From the NCBI RefSeq assembly GCF_900111835.1, contig NZ_FOJP01000001.1, positions 310,001-374,000 of the forward strand: a stretch of 64,000 bases of DNA, given 5' to 3'. Positions within the stretch are counted from its first letter, which is position 1. Every line of letters begins with the position of its first letter. The stretch is from Metapseudomonas otitidis (GTDB lineage Bacteria > Pseudomonadota > Gammaproteobacteria > Pseudomonadales > Pseudomonadaceae). The notes under the pieces were generated by a model, which saw only the letters and a program-made list of their open reading frames with translations, had not been told where the DNA came from and did not search any database. Both the position numbers and the translations under genes were made by a program. Shown here in pieces: positions 16,906-24,964 of this stretch.

Positions 16906-18375
16906 ATGACGCTCTACAGCCAGCTCGCCGAAACCCTGGGCGAGCGCATCGAGCAGGGCTACTACCGCCCTGGCGACCGCTTGCCCTCGGTGCGCGCCCT
17001 GAGCCAGGAGCACGGCGTCAGCCTCAGTACCGTGCAGCAGGCCTACCGGGTGCTGGAGGACCAGGGCCTGGCGGAGCCCCGGCCCAAGTCCGGCTACTTC
17101 GTTTCCCTGCGCCGGCAGATGCCCGAGTTGCCCGCCGTGGCGCGGGCCGCCCAGCGGCCGGTGGAGGTGTCGCAGTGGAGCGACCTGCTGGAGCTGGTGC
17201 GCCGTGGCGCGCGGGACGGCCTGGTGCAACTGGGGCGCGGCATGCCCGACATCACCAGCCCCACCCTGCGCCCGCTGCTGCGCAACCTGGCCCAGGCGGC
17301 CCGGCGCAGTGACCTCGGCGGCCTGTACTACGACAGCCTGCAGGGCTCCCAGGCGCTGCGCGAACAGGTCGCGCGGCTGCTGCTGGACAGCGGCAGCCGC
17401 ATCCCCGCCAGCGACCTGATCATCACCACCGGCTGCCACGAGGCGCTCTCCACGGCCATCCGCACCGTGTGCCAGCCCGGCGACATCGTCGCGGTGGACT
17501 CGCCCAGCTTCCACGGCGCCATGCAGGCCTTGAAGGGCTTCGGCATGAAGGCCCTGGAACTGCCCACAGACCCGCTCAACGGCATCAGTCTGGAGGCGCT
17601 GGAGATGGCCCTGGAGCAGTGGCCGATCAAGCTCATCCAGCTCACCCCCAGCTGCAACAACCCGCTGGGCTACATCATGCCCGAGGCCCGCAAGCGCGCC
17701 CTGCTGGAGCTGGCCCAGCGCTACGACGTGGCGATCCTCGAGGACGACGTCTACGGCGATCTGGCCTACCGCTACCCGCGTCCGCGCACCATCAAGTCCT
17801 TCGACGAGGACGGCCGCGTGCTGCTCTGCAGCTCCTTCTCCAAGACCGTCGCGCCGGGCCTGCGCATGGGCTGGATCGCACCCGGGCGCTACTTCGACCG
17901 CCTGCTGCACATGAAGTACATCTCCTCCGGCGCCACCGCCACCCAGCCGCAGCTGGCACTGGCCGAGTTCATCGCCAGTGGCGCCTACGAGCCCCACGTA
18001 CGGCGCATGCGTGCCCAGTACCAGCAGGGCCGGGACCAGATGATCGACTGGGTGATGAGGTACTTCCCCGAGGGCACCCGCGTCAGCCGCCCCCAGGGCG
18101 GCTTCATGCTGTGGGTGGAACTGGCGGCCGGCTTCGACACCCTGCGCCTCAACCGCGAGTTGCTGCAGGACGGGGTGCAGATCGCCCCCGGCAGCCTCTT
18201 CTCCGCCTCCGGCAAGTACCGCAACTGCCTGCGCATGAACTACGCCCCCCGCCCCAGCGCCGCCCAGGAAGCCGCCGTGCGCAAGGTGGGCGAGCGGGTG
18301 AAGGTGTTGATGGCGCAAAGCGAGGGTGCACAGGAGGAGGGCCCTGTGGGAGCGAATTCATTCGCGAGGGTATGA
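16906..18375 (+). CDS. MocR-type (GntR - aminotransferase fold) transcriptional regulator
   Basis: A 489-aa fusion of a GntR winged helix (residues about 1-75, GDRLPSVRALSQEHGVSLSTVQQAY) with a fold-type I PLP aminotransferase domain (about 100-470). The PLP lysine is in SSFSKTVAPGLRMGW near residue 310, and DDVYGDL near residue 282 supplies the cofactor aspartate. Such proteins usually regulate rather than transaminate. It is divergent from the DUF1127 gene, with a repeat-rich operator between. Oddity: the last ~10 residues (GPVGANSFARV) are encoded by a REP element that has run into the reading frame, so the native C terminus was probably shorter or different. Confidence 0.88.
   Translation: MTLYSQLAETLGERIEQGYYRPGDRLPSVRALSQEHGVSLSTVQQAYRVLEDQGLAEPRPKSGYFVSLRRQMPELPAVARAAQRPVEVSQWSDLLELVRRGARDGLVQLGRGMPDITSPTLRPLLRNLAQAARRSDLGGLYYDSLQGSQALREQVARLLLDSGSRIPASDLIITTGCHEALSTAIRTVCQPGDIVAVDSPSFHGAMQALKGFGMKALELPTDPLNGISLEALEMALEQWPIKLIQLTPSCNNPLGYIMPEARKRALLELAQRYDVAILEDDVYGDLAYRYPRPRTIKSFDEDGRVLLCSSFSKTVAPGLRMGWIAPGRYFDRLLHMKYISSGATATQPQLALAEFIASGAYEPHVRRMRAQYQQGRDQMIDWVMRYFPEGTRVSRPQGGFMLWVELAAGFDTLRLNRELLQDGVQIAPGSLFSASGKYRNCLRMNYAPRPSAAQEAAVRKVGERVKVLMAQSEGAQEEGPVGANSFARV
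18343..18370 (+). repeat. REP element, left copy (inside the MocR 3' end)
   Basis: CCTGTGGGAGCGAATTCATTCGCGAGGG, i.e. a GTGGGAG head and a GCGAAT/ATTCGC palindrome. It is the same element as the inverted copy at 18980-19003; together they bracket the RAYT gene. Confidence 0.85.
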
Positions 18376-18503
18376 GCACCGATGGCTTCCGGCGTGCGAT
18401 AGCCGTCCTACCCACTGATCCGATGTTTCCGGCGCTCACCCTTGCGACCGAACGGCCCTTGCCTGGCTAGAGTCCGTTCTTTCCACCGGAAGAGGAGAGG
18501 CTC

Positions 18504-18953
18504 GTGGGCAGCCGTGATCTGCGCAAGGGGCGTGTTTCCCAACTCGGCAGGGTCTATCTCGTTACCGCGACAACCGCTGATCGACGCCCGTTCTTCGCCC
18601 ACTTCGGCCATGCCCGGTTGCTGGTCGGCGAGTTGAGGCGCCTGCAGCGCCTCGAGCTGGCGTATTCATTGGCCTGGGTGGTCATGCCCGATCACTTCCA
18701 CTGGTTGATGCGGCTCGATGCACCGGTGTCGTTGTCTTCAGTGGTCAAGGTCTTGAAGGGGCGTACGGCCAGGCATCTGGGGCTGTTGATGGGAGAACGC
18801 AGTGTGGTCTGGCAGCCGGGTTTCCATGACCGGGCGTTGCGGCGCGAGAGCGAGCTGTTGCCGGTTGCGCGCTATGTGGTGGCGAACCCGCTGAGGGCTG
18901 GTTTGGTGAAACGCCTGGGTGATTACCCGCATTGGGATGCCATGTGGCTGTGA
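18504..18953 (+). CDS. REP-associated tyrosine transposase (RAYT)
   Basis: A 149-aa IS200/Y1-type single-strand transposase. The HUH motif HFH is at residues 64-66 within VVMPDHFHWLM, and the probable catalytic tyrosine is Tyr124 in ARYVVANPLRAG. GTG start at 18504 with AGAGGAG upstream. RAYTs are the domesticated enzymes thought to have spread REP sequences. This one is bracketed by inverted copies of one REP type (GTGGGAGCGAAT...), the classic REPtron layout. All catalytic residues are present, so it looks intact. Confidence 0.92.
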   Translation: MGSRDLRKGRVSQLGRVYLVTATTADRRPFFAHFGHARLLVGELRRLQRLELAYSLAWVVMPDHFHWLMRLDAPVSLSSVVKVLKGRTARHLGLLMGERSVVWQPGFHDRALRRESELLPVARYVVANPLRAGLVKRLGDYPHWDAMWL

Positions 18954-18979
18954 GTGCCTGGCGGCCCTTCGGGCCGTAT

Positions 18980-19003
18980 CGCGAATGAATTCGCTCCCAC
19001 AGG
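18980..19003 (-). repeat. REP element, right copy (inverted)
   Basis: CGCGAATGAATTCGCTCCCACAGG, the exact inverted counterpart of the REP at 18343-18370. It lies 27 nt after the RAYT stop. A small GGCCC-TTC-GGGCC hairpin (18963-18975) sits between. Confidence 0.85.
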
Positions 19004-19022
19004 TTCAGGGGAGTGCGCTCCG

Positions 19023-21197
19023 CTACTCCGTCTTCGCCCCACCCGCCAGATGCCCCGCCAATGTCCGCAGTGCGCCGAGCTGGCGGCAGATCAGGGCCAG
19101 TTCGGTCTGCACCAGGCGTACGCGCTCGTCCATGTCGTCCGGCAGCTGCTCCAGCGTCTTGGCCAGGGCCTCTTCGCTGTCGCTGTGGATGGCCACCGGC
19201 TGGCGCTGGGCCATGGCGGCGGCGATGGCTTCCAGGGTCGCGGCGATGCATTCGCCGGCCTCGGCCAGGGTCGGCTCCAGCACCAGCGGCTCGGCACTGC
19301 GGTGGGCGCCCAGGGCGGAGAGGTAGCTGAGCAGGGTGTGGGACAGCACGAGGAAGCGGAAGCCCATGTCGGCGTCCTTCCGGAAGTGCCCGGGTTCCAT
19401 GAGCATGTTGGCCAGGGTGGTGGACAGCGCCGCGTCGGCGTTGTGGGCGTTGCGCCGGGCCAGGCGGTAGGCCAGGTCGTCGCGCTTGCCGCTGGCGTAC
19501 TGCTGGAGGATCTGCCGCAGGTAGTGGGCGTTGTAGACCAGGGTGGTGGAGACCACCCGGTGCAGCCCGCGCCCCTGCCAGTCGGGGAGGATGAAGATCA
19601 CCGCCAGGGCGGCGATCAGGCTGCCCAGCAGGGTGTCCACCAGGCGCGGCACGAACAGGCCGTAGCTGTCGCCGATCTGGTTGAAGCAGAACAGCACCAT
19701 CAGGGTGATCGCCGCCGTCGCCAGGGTGTAGCGGGTGGCGCGGTTGGTGAAGAAGATCACCCCGGCCACCACGGCGAACATCGATTGCACCAGGGCGCTG
19801 GGGAACAGGTCGAACAGCGCCCAGCCCAGGGCCAGGCCGATCACCGTACCGATGATCCGCTGCACCAGCTTGCGCCGCGTGGCGCCGAAGTTGGGCTGGC
19901 AGACGAAGACCGTGGTCAGCAGGATCCAGTAGCCCTGGCTCGGGTGGATCAGGTGCAGCACGCCGTAGCCGGCGGACAGGGCGATGGCCATGCGCAGGGC
20001 ATGGCGGAACACCACCGAGGTGGGGGTGAAGTTCTGCTTCAGGCGCTCCCAGACGTCCTTCAGCCCTTTGGGCGAGCGGTCCAGCAGGCTGCTGTCCTGG
20101 GCGTCGGCGAGGGCGTCGGGGTTGCTGGCGTCGGTCAGCAGCCGGTCCAGGGTGGAGAGGTTGCTGGCCAGGGCGTTGAGCGAGCGCAGCAGGCCGCGCC
20201 AGGCCGGGTTGCTCTGGATGCGCAGGTGCTCCAGGGAGCGGTGCAGGTCCTGCAGGGCCTGGGTGCCGTCGTGGTACTCGAACGGCTGGCGCATCTGGAT
20301 GGCCTGGCCCAGGGCCTGGCAGGCGCCGCCCTGCTGGCGCAGCAGGCGCTGGCAGCGGAACAGCACGTCGCTGTGGAAGAAGGCCTCGGCCAGCTGGTTG
20401 TAGGGGTAGTGGGAGGAACTGGCGCGCTCGTGGATGTCCTGGGCCAGGAAGTACAGCTTCAGGTAGCGGCTGACCTTGGGCCGCGGCCGGGCGTTGCCGA
20501 CCCGGTGCAGGATGATTTCCTTGGCGGCGTTGAGCGCGCTCACCACCTTGCCGTTCTGCTGGGCCAGCTCCAGGCGCTTGGCCTCCACGTCCAGCTCGCG
20601 CAGGGGCTCGAACAGGCTGGACTTGAGCTTGAGGTACTGCCCCAGCTCGCGGTACAGCCGCGCCAGGCTCTGCTGCACCGGCTGGTGGGTGAACAGCGCT
20701 TGCCAGAGCACCGAGAGCAGGCCGTACCAGGCGGCGCCGCTCACCAGCAGTGCCGGCTCGCGCCAGAGGTCGTCGGCCACGCCGTTGCGCTGGTCGACGC
20801 CGATCATGCTGTAGATCGACAGGATCAGCGTCGCCGAGGCGATGGTGGCGTAGCGCTCGCCGAGGGCGCCGAGCATGGTCAGGCCGAAGCTGGCCAGGGC
20901 CAGGGCAGCGACGAACAGCCAGGGGTAGGGGAACAGCAGCTCCACCGACAGGGAGGCGATGCTGAAGCAGCCCAGGGTCACCAGCAGCGCCTGGATACGT
21001 CCTTGCCAGCTGTCGTCAGTTTCCGCCAGGGCGCTGGCGATGATGCCGAGGAACAGCGGGATGAGGGCGTCCATCCGGTCCAGGGACCAGCACAGCGCCA
21101 TGCTGCCGGTCAGTGCGATGGACACGCGCAGGCTGTAGCTGAACTTGTCCTGGGCCCAGAGGCGGCGCAGGGAGTGGCTGAACGAGGTAGCGGGCAT
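19023..21197 (-). CDS. yccS: YccS/YhfK-family inner-membrane protein (FUSC superfamily)
   Basis: A 724-aa protein with two hydrophobic blocks: about residues 20-160, six helices, starting with LRVSIALTGSMALCW; and about 395-540, six helices, including YWILLTTVFVCQPNFGATRRKLVQRIIGT. Each is followed by a long soluble helical region. This duplicated layout is that of YccS/YhfK and the aromatic-acid-exporter-like FUSC family. Function is unproven; efflux of aromatic or toxic small molecules is usually proposed. It is divergent from the binding protein gene at 21425. Confidence 0.87.
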   Translation of the reverse strand: MPATSFSHSLRRLWAQDKFSYSLRVSIALTGSMALCWSLDRMDALIPLFLGIIASALAETDDSWQGRIQALLVTLGCFSIASLSVELLFPYPWLFVAALALASFGLTMLGALGERYATIASATLILSIYSMIGVDQRNGVADDLWREPALLVSGAAWYGLLSVLWQALFTHQPVQQSLARLYRELGQYLKLKSSLFEPLRELDVEAKRLELAQQNGKVVSALNAAKEIILHRVGNARPRPKVSRYLKLYFLAQDIHERASSSHYPYNQLAEAFFHSDVLFRCQRLLRQQGGACQALGQAIQMRQPFEYHDGTQALQDLHRSLEHLRIQSNPAWRGLLRSLNALASNLSTLDRLLTDASNPDALADAQDSSLLDRSPKGLKDVWERLKQNFTPTSVVFRHALRMAIALSAGYGVLHLIHPSQGYWILLTTVFVCQPNFGATRRKLVQRIIGTVIGLALGWALFDLFPSALVQSMFAVVAGVIFFTNRATRYTLATAAITLMVLFCFNQIGDSYGLFVPRLVDTLLGSLIAALAVIFILPDWQGRGLHRVVSTTLVYNAHYLRQILQQYASGKRDDLAYRLARRNAHNADAALSTTLANMLMEPGHFRKDADMGFRFLVLSHTLLSYLSALGAHRSAEPLVLEPTLAEAGECIAATLEAIAAAMAQRQPVAIHSDSEEALAKTLEQLPDDMDERVRLVQTELALICRQLGALRTLAGHLAGGAKTE

Positions 21198-21424
21198 GGC
21201 GGCCTTGTGAGCTGGCGATTCGGGACGGCTGCCGTACGGAGCGGCACGCCTGAGGTTACCGCTTGGATGTTTCCCGGGCGAGGCGGGTTACAGCGACATG
21301 CCGCGTTTGTGCAGCGGCTGGCGCCGGTGGGCATGCCGGGGGCGGCGCACCTGCCCGCGTCGGTCTACCCTGAGAGGGCGGCTCAATGGCGTGCTGCCGT
21401 CCCTGCCAGGAAGTGGGACTTTCG

Positions 21425-22159
21425 ATGACCAAGACCCTTCGCTTGCTGTTCCTGCTCTCGTTGCTGGGTGCGGCCGGCCTGCGCGCGGACCCGCTGCGGC
21501 TGGTCGGCGACGTCTGGCCGCCCTTCACCGATGCGCGCATGCCGGGTAATGGCGTGGCCGTGCAACTGGTGGAGACCGCGCTGCAACGTGCCGGCTACGC
21601 CACTAAGTATGTGGAGGTGCCCTGGGCCCGGGTGCTGCGGGGCTTGCAGACCGGTGACTACGACGTGGTGGTGAGCGCCTGGTACGAGGATGCCCGGGCC
21701 GTCTACGGCCTCTATTCCGAGCCCTACCTGGTCAACCGCATCCGCTTCGTGCAGCGACGCGGCAGCGGCCTTCGCTACACGAACCTGGACGACCTGCTGC
21801 CCTACAGCCTGGCGGTGGTGCGCGGCTACGCCTATTCGCCGGCCTTCGACCAGGACACCCGCCTGAAACGGGTGCCGGTGGTGGGCTTCGAGATGGGCGC
21901 GCGGATGGTGGCGGCGGGGCGGGTGAACCTGACCCTGGAGGACGAGCTGGTAGCCCGCTATCACTTCGGCCGCGAGCTCAAGGGCATCCGCGATGAGCTG
22001 GAGTTCCTGCCGCAGCCGCTGTCGGAGAACAATCTGGCGATCCTCGTGCGGCGCAGCCTGCCCCAGCACCGCGAGGTGGTGGAGCGCTTCAACCGGGCCC
22101 TGCAAGGGATGCGCGAGGACGGCACCTACCAGCGCATTCTTGAAGGGCAGGGGCTCTGA
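21425..22159 (+). CDS. Periplasmic solute-binding protein, family 3 (orphan)
   Basis: A 244-aa secreted protein. Signal peptide ends ...GAAGLRA (about residue 20). The mature part begins DPLRLVGDVWPPFTDARMPGNG, the usual opening of polar-amino-acid binding proteins, and has YVEVPWARVLRGLQTGDYDVVVSAWYEDAR near residues 60-90. The start at 21425 was preferred to an ATG 13 codons upstream because it opens the signal peptide. No transport genes are adjacent and the ligand is unknown. The short gap to the convergent REC-GGDEF gene raises a sensory possibility without proving it. Confidence 0.83.
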   Translation: MTKTLRLLFLLSLLGAAGLRADPLRLVGDVWPPFTDARMPGNGVAVQLVETALQRAGYATKYVEVPWARVLRGLQTGDYDVVVSAWYEDARAVYGLYSEPYLVNRIRFVQRRGSGLRYTNLDDLLPYSLAVVRGYAYSPAFDQDTRLKRVPVVGFEMGARMVAAGRVNLTLEDELVARYHFGRELKGIRDELEFLPQPLSENNLAILVRRSLPQHREVVERFNRALQGMREDGTYQRILEGQGL

Positions 22160-22189
22160 GCGCCTGGTGCAGCAAGGACGTGAAGAGGG

Positions 22190-23434
22190 TCAGAGCAGGG
22201 TGCGCCCGCGCCCCTGGCTCTTGGCTTCGTAGAGGCGCTGGTCGGCCTTTTGCAGCAGCGCTTCCAGCTCCTCCGGCTCGCCGTGGTAGACCCCGGCGCT
22301 GAACGACAGCGGCGGTGCCTCGTTGGCATAGCGCAGCCGTGCGCAGTTGCGTCGCAGCTGGTCCAGCGTGGCCTGCACGGTGGCCCCGTCGGCGTCGCTG
22401 AGCAGGGCGAACTCCTCGCCACCCAGGCGGCCCAGCACGGCATCGGGGAAGCTGTGGCGGAACACCTTGGCGAACATCACCAGGGCGGTGTCGCCGCTGG
22501 CGTGGCCGTAGTCGTCGTTGATGCGCTTGAAGAAGTCCAGGTCGATCATCGCCACGCTGATGGGCTGGCTGTTGCGCCGGGCCTGCTGCAGGCGCTCGGC
22601 GCACTGTTCGTAGAACGCGCGGCGGTTGAACAGCTCGGTGAGCGAGTCGTACAGCGCGGCCTGGCGCAGGGCCTTGAGCATGTCCCGGCGCTCCAGGCTG
22701 AACATCACCCGGCAGTTCAGCTCCTCGGTGCAGAAGGGCTTGCGCAGGAAGTCGTCGGCGCCGTGCTTGATGAACATGGCGCTGAGCGAGCCCTTGGTGT
22801 CGGCTGACAGGCCGAGGATGATCAGCTCGTTGCGGCGCATCTTCTGGCGCAGGGTCTTCACCAGTTCGAAGCCGCTGATGCCGGGCATGCCGTGGTCCAC
22901 CAGCAGCAGGTCGATGTCGGTCTGCTCCTGGAGGATGCGCAGGGCTTCGTCGCCGTCGCAGGCCTCGATCACCTGGTACTGGTGCGGTGTCAGCACCCGG
23001 CGGACGAACTTGCGGGTGGCGTCGGAATCCTCGGCCACGAGGATCTTCACGCCACGGTTGCGCTCCAGGCGGTGCAGCAGGCGGAAGGCGTACTCGTAGG
23101 AGTGCTGGCTCTCCTTGAGCACGTAGTCCACCACGCCCTTGAGCAGCAGGCTGTCGCGGCGCTGCTCATCGTAGGAGCCGGTGAGGACGATGCAGGGCAC
23201 GGCGTGGCGCAGCACCAGGTCGACCACTTCGCCGTCCGGCGCGTCGGGCAGGTTGAGGTCGACGATGGCGCCGAAGAACAGCGCGGCCGAGGTTTCCAGC
23301 AGCACCTCGGCCTCGGCCATGCTGGCGCAGAACAGCGGCTGCAGGTCCGGCTCCTGGCGGAACAGGTGCTCCAGGATCTTCAGGACCAGCGGACTGTCTT
23401 CGATGACCAGAATGTTGCGCACTACTTGCTCCAT
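22190..23434 (-). CDS. Response regulator with two receiver domains and a GGDEF domain
   Basis: Protein of about 414 aa. Receiver 1 (residues about 1-120) has the phospho-Asp in AIVDLNLPD. Receiver 2 (about 125-240) has it in LLLVDHGMPGISGFEL and the conserved Lys in FLRKPF. The C-terminal diguanylate cyclase (about 255-414) has an intact active site GRLGGEEF and DLDFFKRINDDYGH. The RxxD allosteric I-site is missing (SFPD instead), so product inhibition may be weak. It should make c-di-GMP on phosphorylation. The ATG at 23434 was chosen; an in-frame GTG lies six codons upstream. No histidine kinase gene is adjacent. Confidence 0.9.
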   Translation of the reverse strand: MEQVVRNILVIEDSPLVLKILEHLFRQEPDLQPLFCASMAEAEVLLETSAALFFGAIVDLNLPDAPDGEVVDLVLRHAVPCIVLTGSYDEQRRDSLLLKGVVDYVLKESQHSYEYAFRLLHRLERNRGVKILVAEDSDATRKFVRRVLTPHQYQVIEACDGDEALRILQEQTDIDLLLVDHGMPGISGFELVKTLRQKMRRNELIILGLSADTKGSLSAMFIKHGADDFLRKPFCTEELNCRVMFSLERRDMLKALRQAALYDSLTELFNRRAFYEQCAERLQQARRNSQPISVAMIDLDFFKRINDDYGHASGDTALVMFAKVFRHSFPDAVLGRLGGEEFALLSDADGATVQATLDQLRRNCARLRYANEAPPLSFSAGVYHGEPEELEALLQKADQRLYEAKSQGRGRTLL

Positions 23435-23497
23435 TGCCTCGACGACGGGCACGTTGTCGCCAGCGCTGTGTTTCGATCGATCCGTTCCGGGGTGTCG

Positions 23498-24898
23498 CTA
23501 GAGGAGGCGCACCTTGAAGGCACGCCCCTTGATACGGCCTTCCGCAAGACGCTGAAGCGCCTGGCGGGCGATGCTCCTGTCCACGGCCACGAAGGCCTGG
23601 AAGTCGAAGATGGCTATCTTGCCCACCTGCGTACCGGGAATTCCAGCCTCGCCGGTGAGTGCCCCGAGGATGTCCCCGGGGCGAACCTTGTCCTTGCGCC
23701 CTCCACTGATACACAGCGTAGCCATAGGCGGCAGAAGCGGCTCGCGATTCTTCACCACCCGTTCATCCAGGCGCTGCCAGTTCAGCGGCGCCTGTTGCAG
23801 GGCCTCGATGGCCGAGGCGCGGCTGGCCTCGGCCGGGGCCACCAGGCTCAGGGCCAGGCCCTTTTCCCCGGCCCGGCCGCTGCGGCCGACGCGGTGGATG
23901 TGCACCTCGGCATCGCGGGACAGCTCGACGTTGATCACCGCTTCCAGCCCGGCGATGTCCAGGCCACGGGCGGCGACGTCGGTGGCCACCAGCACGCAGA
24001 GGCTGCGGTTGGCGAACAGGGTGAGCACCTGGTCGCGGTCGCGCTGCTCCATTTCGCCGTGCAGGCTCTGTGCCGAAATGCGCAGGGACTGCAGGTGTTC
24101 CACCAGCTCCTGGCACTGCTGGCGGGTCTGGCAGAAGGCGATGCAGGACTGCGGGCGCACGTGCATGAGCAGGTGGGCCACGGCCTCGAAGCGCTGGCGC
24201 GGGTCGATCTCGAAGAAGCGTTGCTCGATCTGCTGGTCGTCGTGCCGCGACTCCACCTCGACCCGCTGCGGATCACGCAGGAAGCGCGAGGCCAGGCGGC
24301 CGATGCCGTCGGGGTAGGTGGCGGAGAACAGCAGGGTCTGGCGCTTGGCCGGGGCCATGCTGACGACTTCCTCGATGGCCTCGATGAAGCCCATGTCGAG
24401 CATGCGGTCGGCCTCGTCCAGCACCAGGGTGCGCAGGCCGTCGAGCACCAGGCTGCCCCGGCGCAGGTGCTCCAGCACACGGCCCGGGGTGCCGACGACG
24501 ATGTGCGCGCCGTGCTCCAGGGAGCCGATCTGCGGGCCCAGCGGCATGCCGCCGCACAGGGTGAGGATCTTGATGTTGTCGGCCGCGCGGGCCAGCCGGC
24601 GCAGTTCCTTGGCCACCTGGTCGGCCAGCTCGCGGGTGGGGCACAGCACCAGGGCCTGGCAGCCGAAGAAGCGCGGGTTGAGCCCTTCCAGCAGGCCGAT
24701 GCCGAAGGCGGCGGTCTTGCCGCTGCCGGTCTTGGCCTGGGCGATGAGGTCGCGGCCCTGGAGGATCACGGGCAGGCCGAGGGCCTGGATGGGCGTGGTC
24801 TCCCGGTAGCCGAGGGCCTCGAGGTTGGCCTGCATGGCGGCGGACAGGGGAAGGCTGCTGAAGGGTAGGGTGCTCACGGAGGGGGCCTGGTGGGTCAT
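23498..24898 (-). CDS. dbpA: ATP-dependent RNA helicase DbpA
   Basis: A 466-aa DEAD-box helicase involved in late 50S ribosome assembly, stimulated by helix 92 of 23S rRNA. Motifs in order: Q-motif TPIQALGLP, Walker A AKTGSGKT, DEAD within VLDEADRMLDMG, SAT, and motif VI HRVGRSGR. The C-terminal ~75 residues (MATLCISGGRKDKVRPGDILGAL...) form the DbpA-specific RNA-binding domain that separates it from other DEAD proteins. The start at 24898 (MTHQAPSVS) is preferred to a more upstream ATG. Confidence 0.94.
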   Translation of the reverse strand: MTHQAPSVSTLPFSSLPLSAAMQANLEALGYRETTPIQALGLPVILQGRDLIAQAKTGSGKTAAFGIGLLEGLNPRFFGCQALVLCPTRELADQVAKELRRLARAADNIKILTLCGGMPLGPQIGSLEHGAHIVVGTPGRVLEHLRRGSLVLDGLRTLVLDEADRMLDMGFIEAIEEVVSMAPAKRQTLLFSATYPDGIGRLASRFLRDPQRVEVESRHDDQQIEQRFFEIDPRQRFEAVAHLLMHVRPQSCIAFCQTRQQCQELVEHLQSLRISAQSLHGEMEQRDRDQVLTLFANRSLCVLVATDVAARGLDIAGLEAVINVELSRDAEVHIHRVGRSGRAGEKGLALSLVAPAEASRASAIEALQQAPLNWQRLDERVVKNREPLLPPMATLCISGGRKDKVRPGDILGALTGEAGIPGTQVGKIAIFDFQAFVAVDRSIARQALQRLAEGRIKGRAFKVRLL

Positions 24899-24964
24899 CT
24901 GGGCGCGCAGTTTAGCAGGATGAAGAGTCATCACCGCCGGCCGTTGGCGACCGGCGGCGGGGTT

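Noticed and set aside
18954-21428. 824-codon plus-strand frame opposite the YccS-like gene
   Set aside because: Glutamine/alanine/valine-rich shadow; the YccS-like protein on the minus strand has a clear membrane topology.
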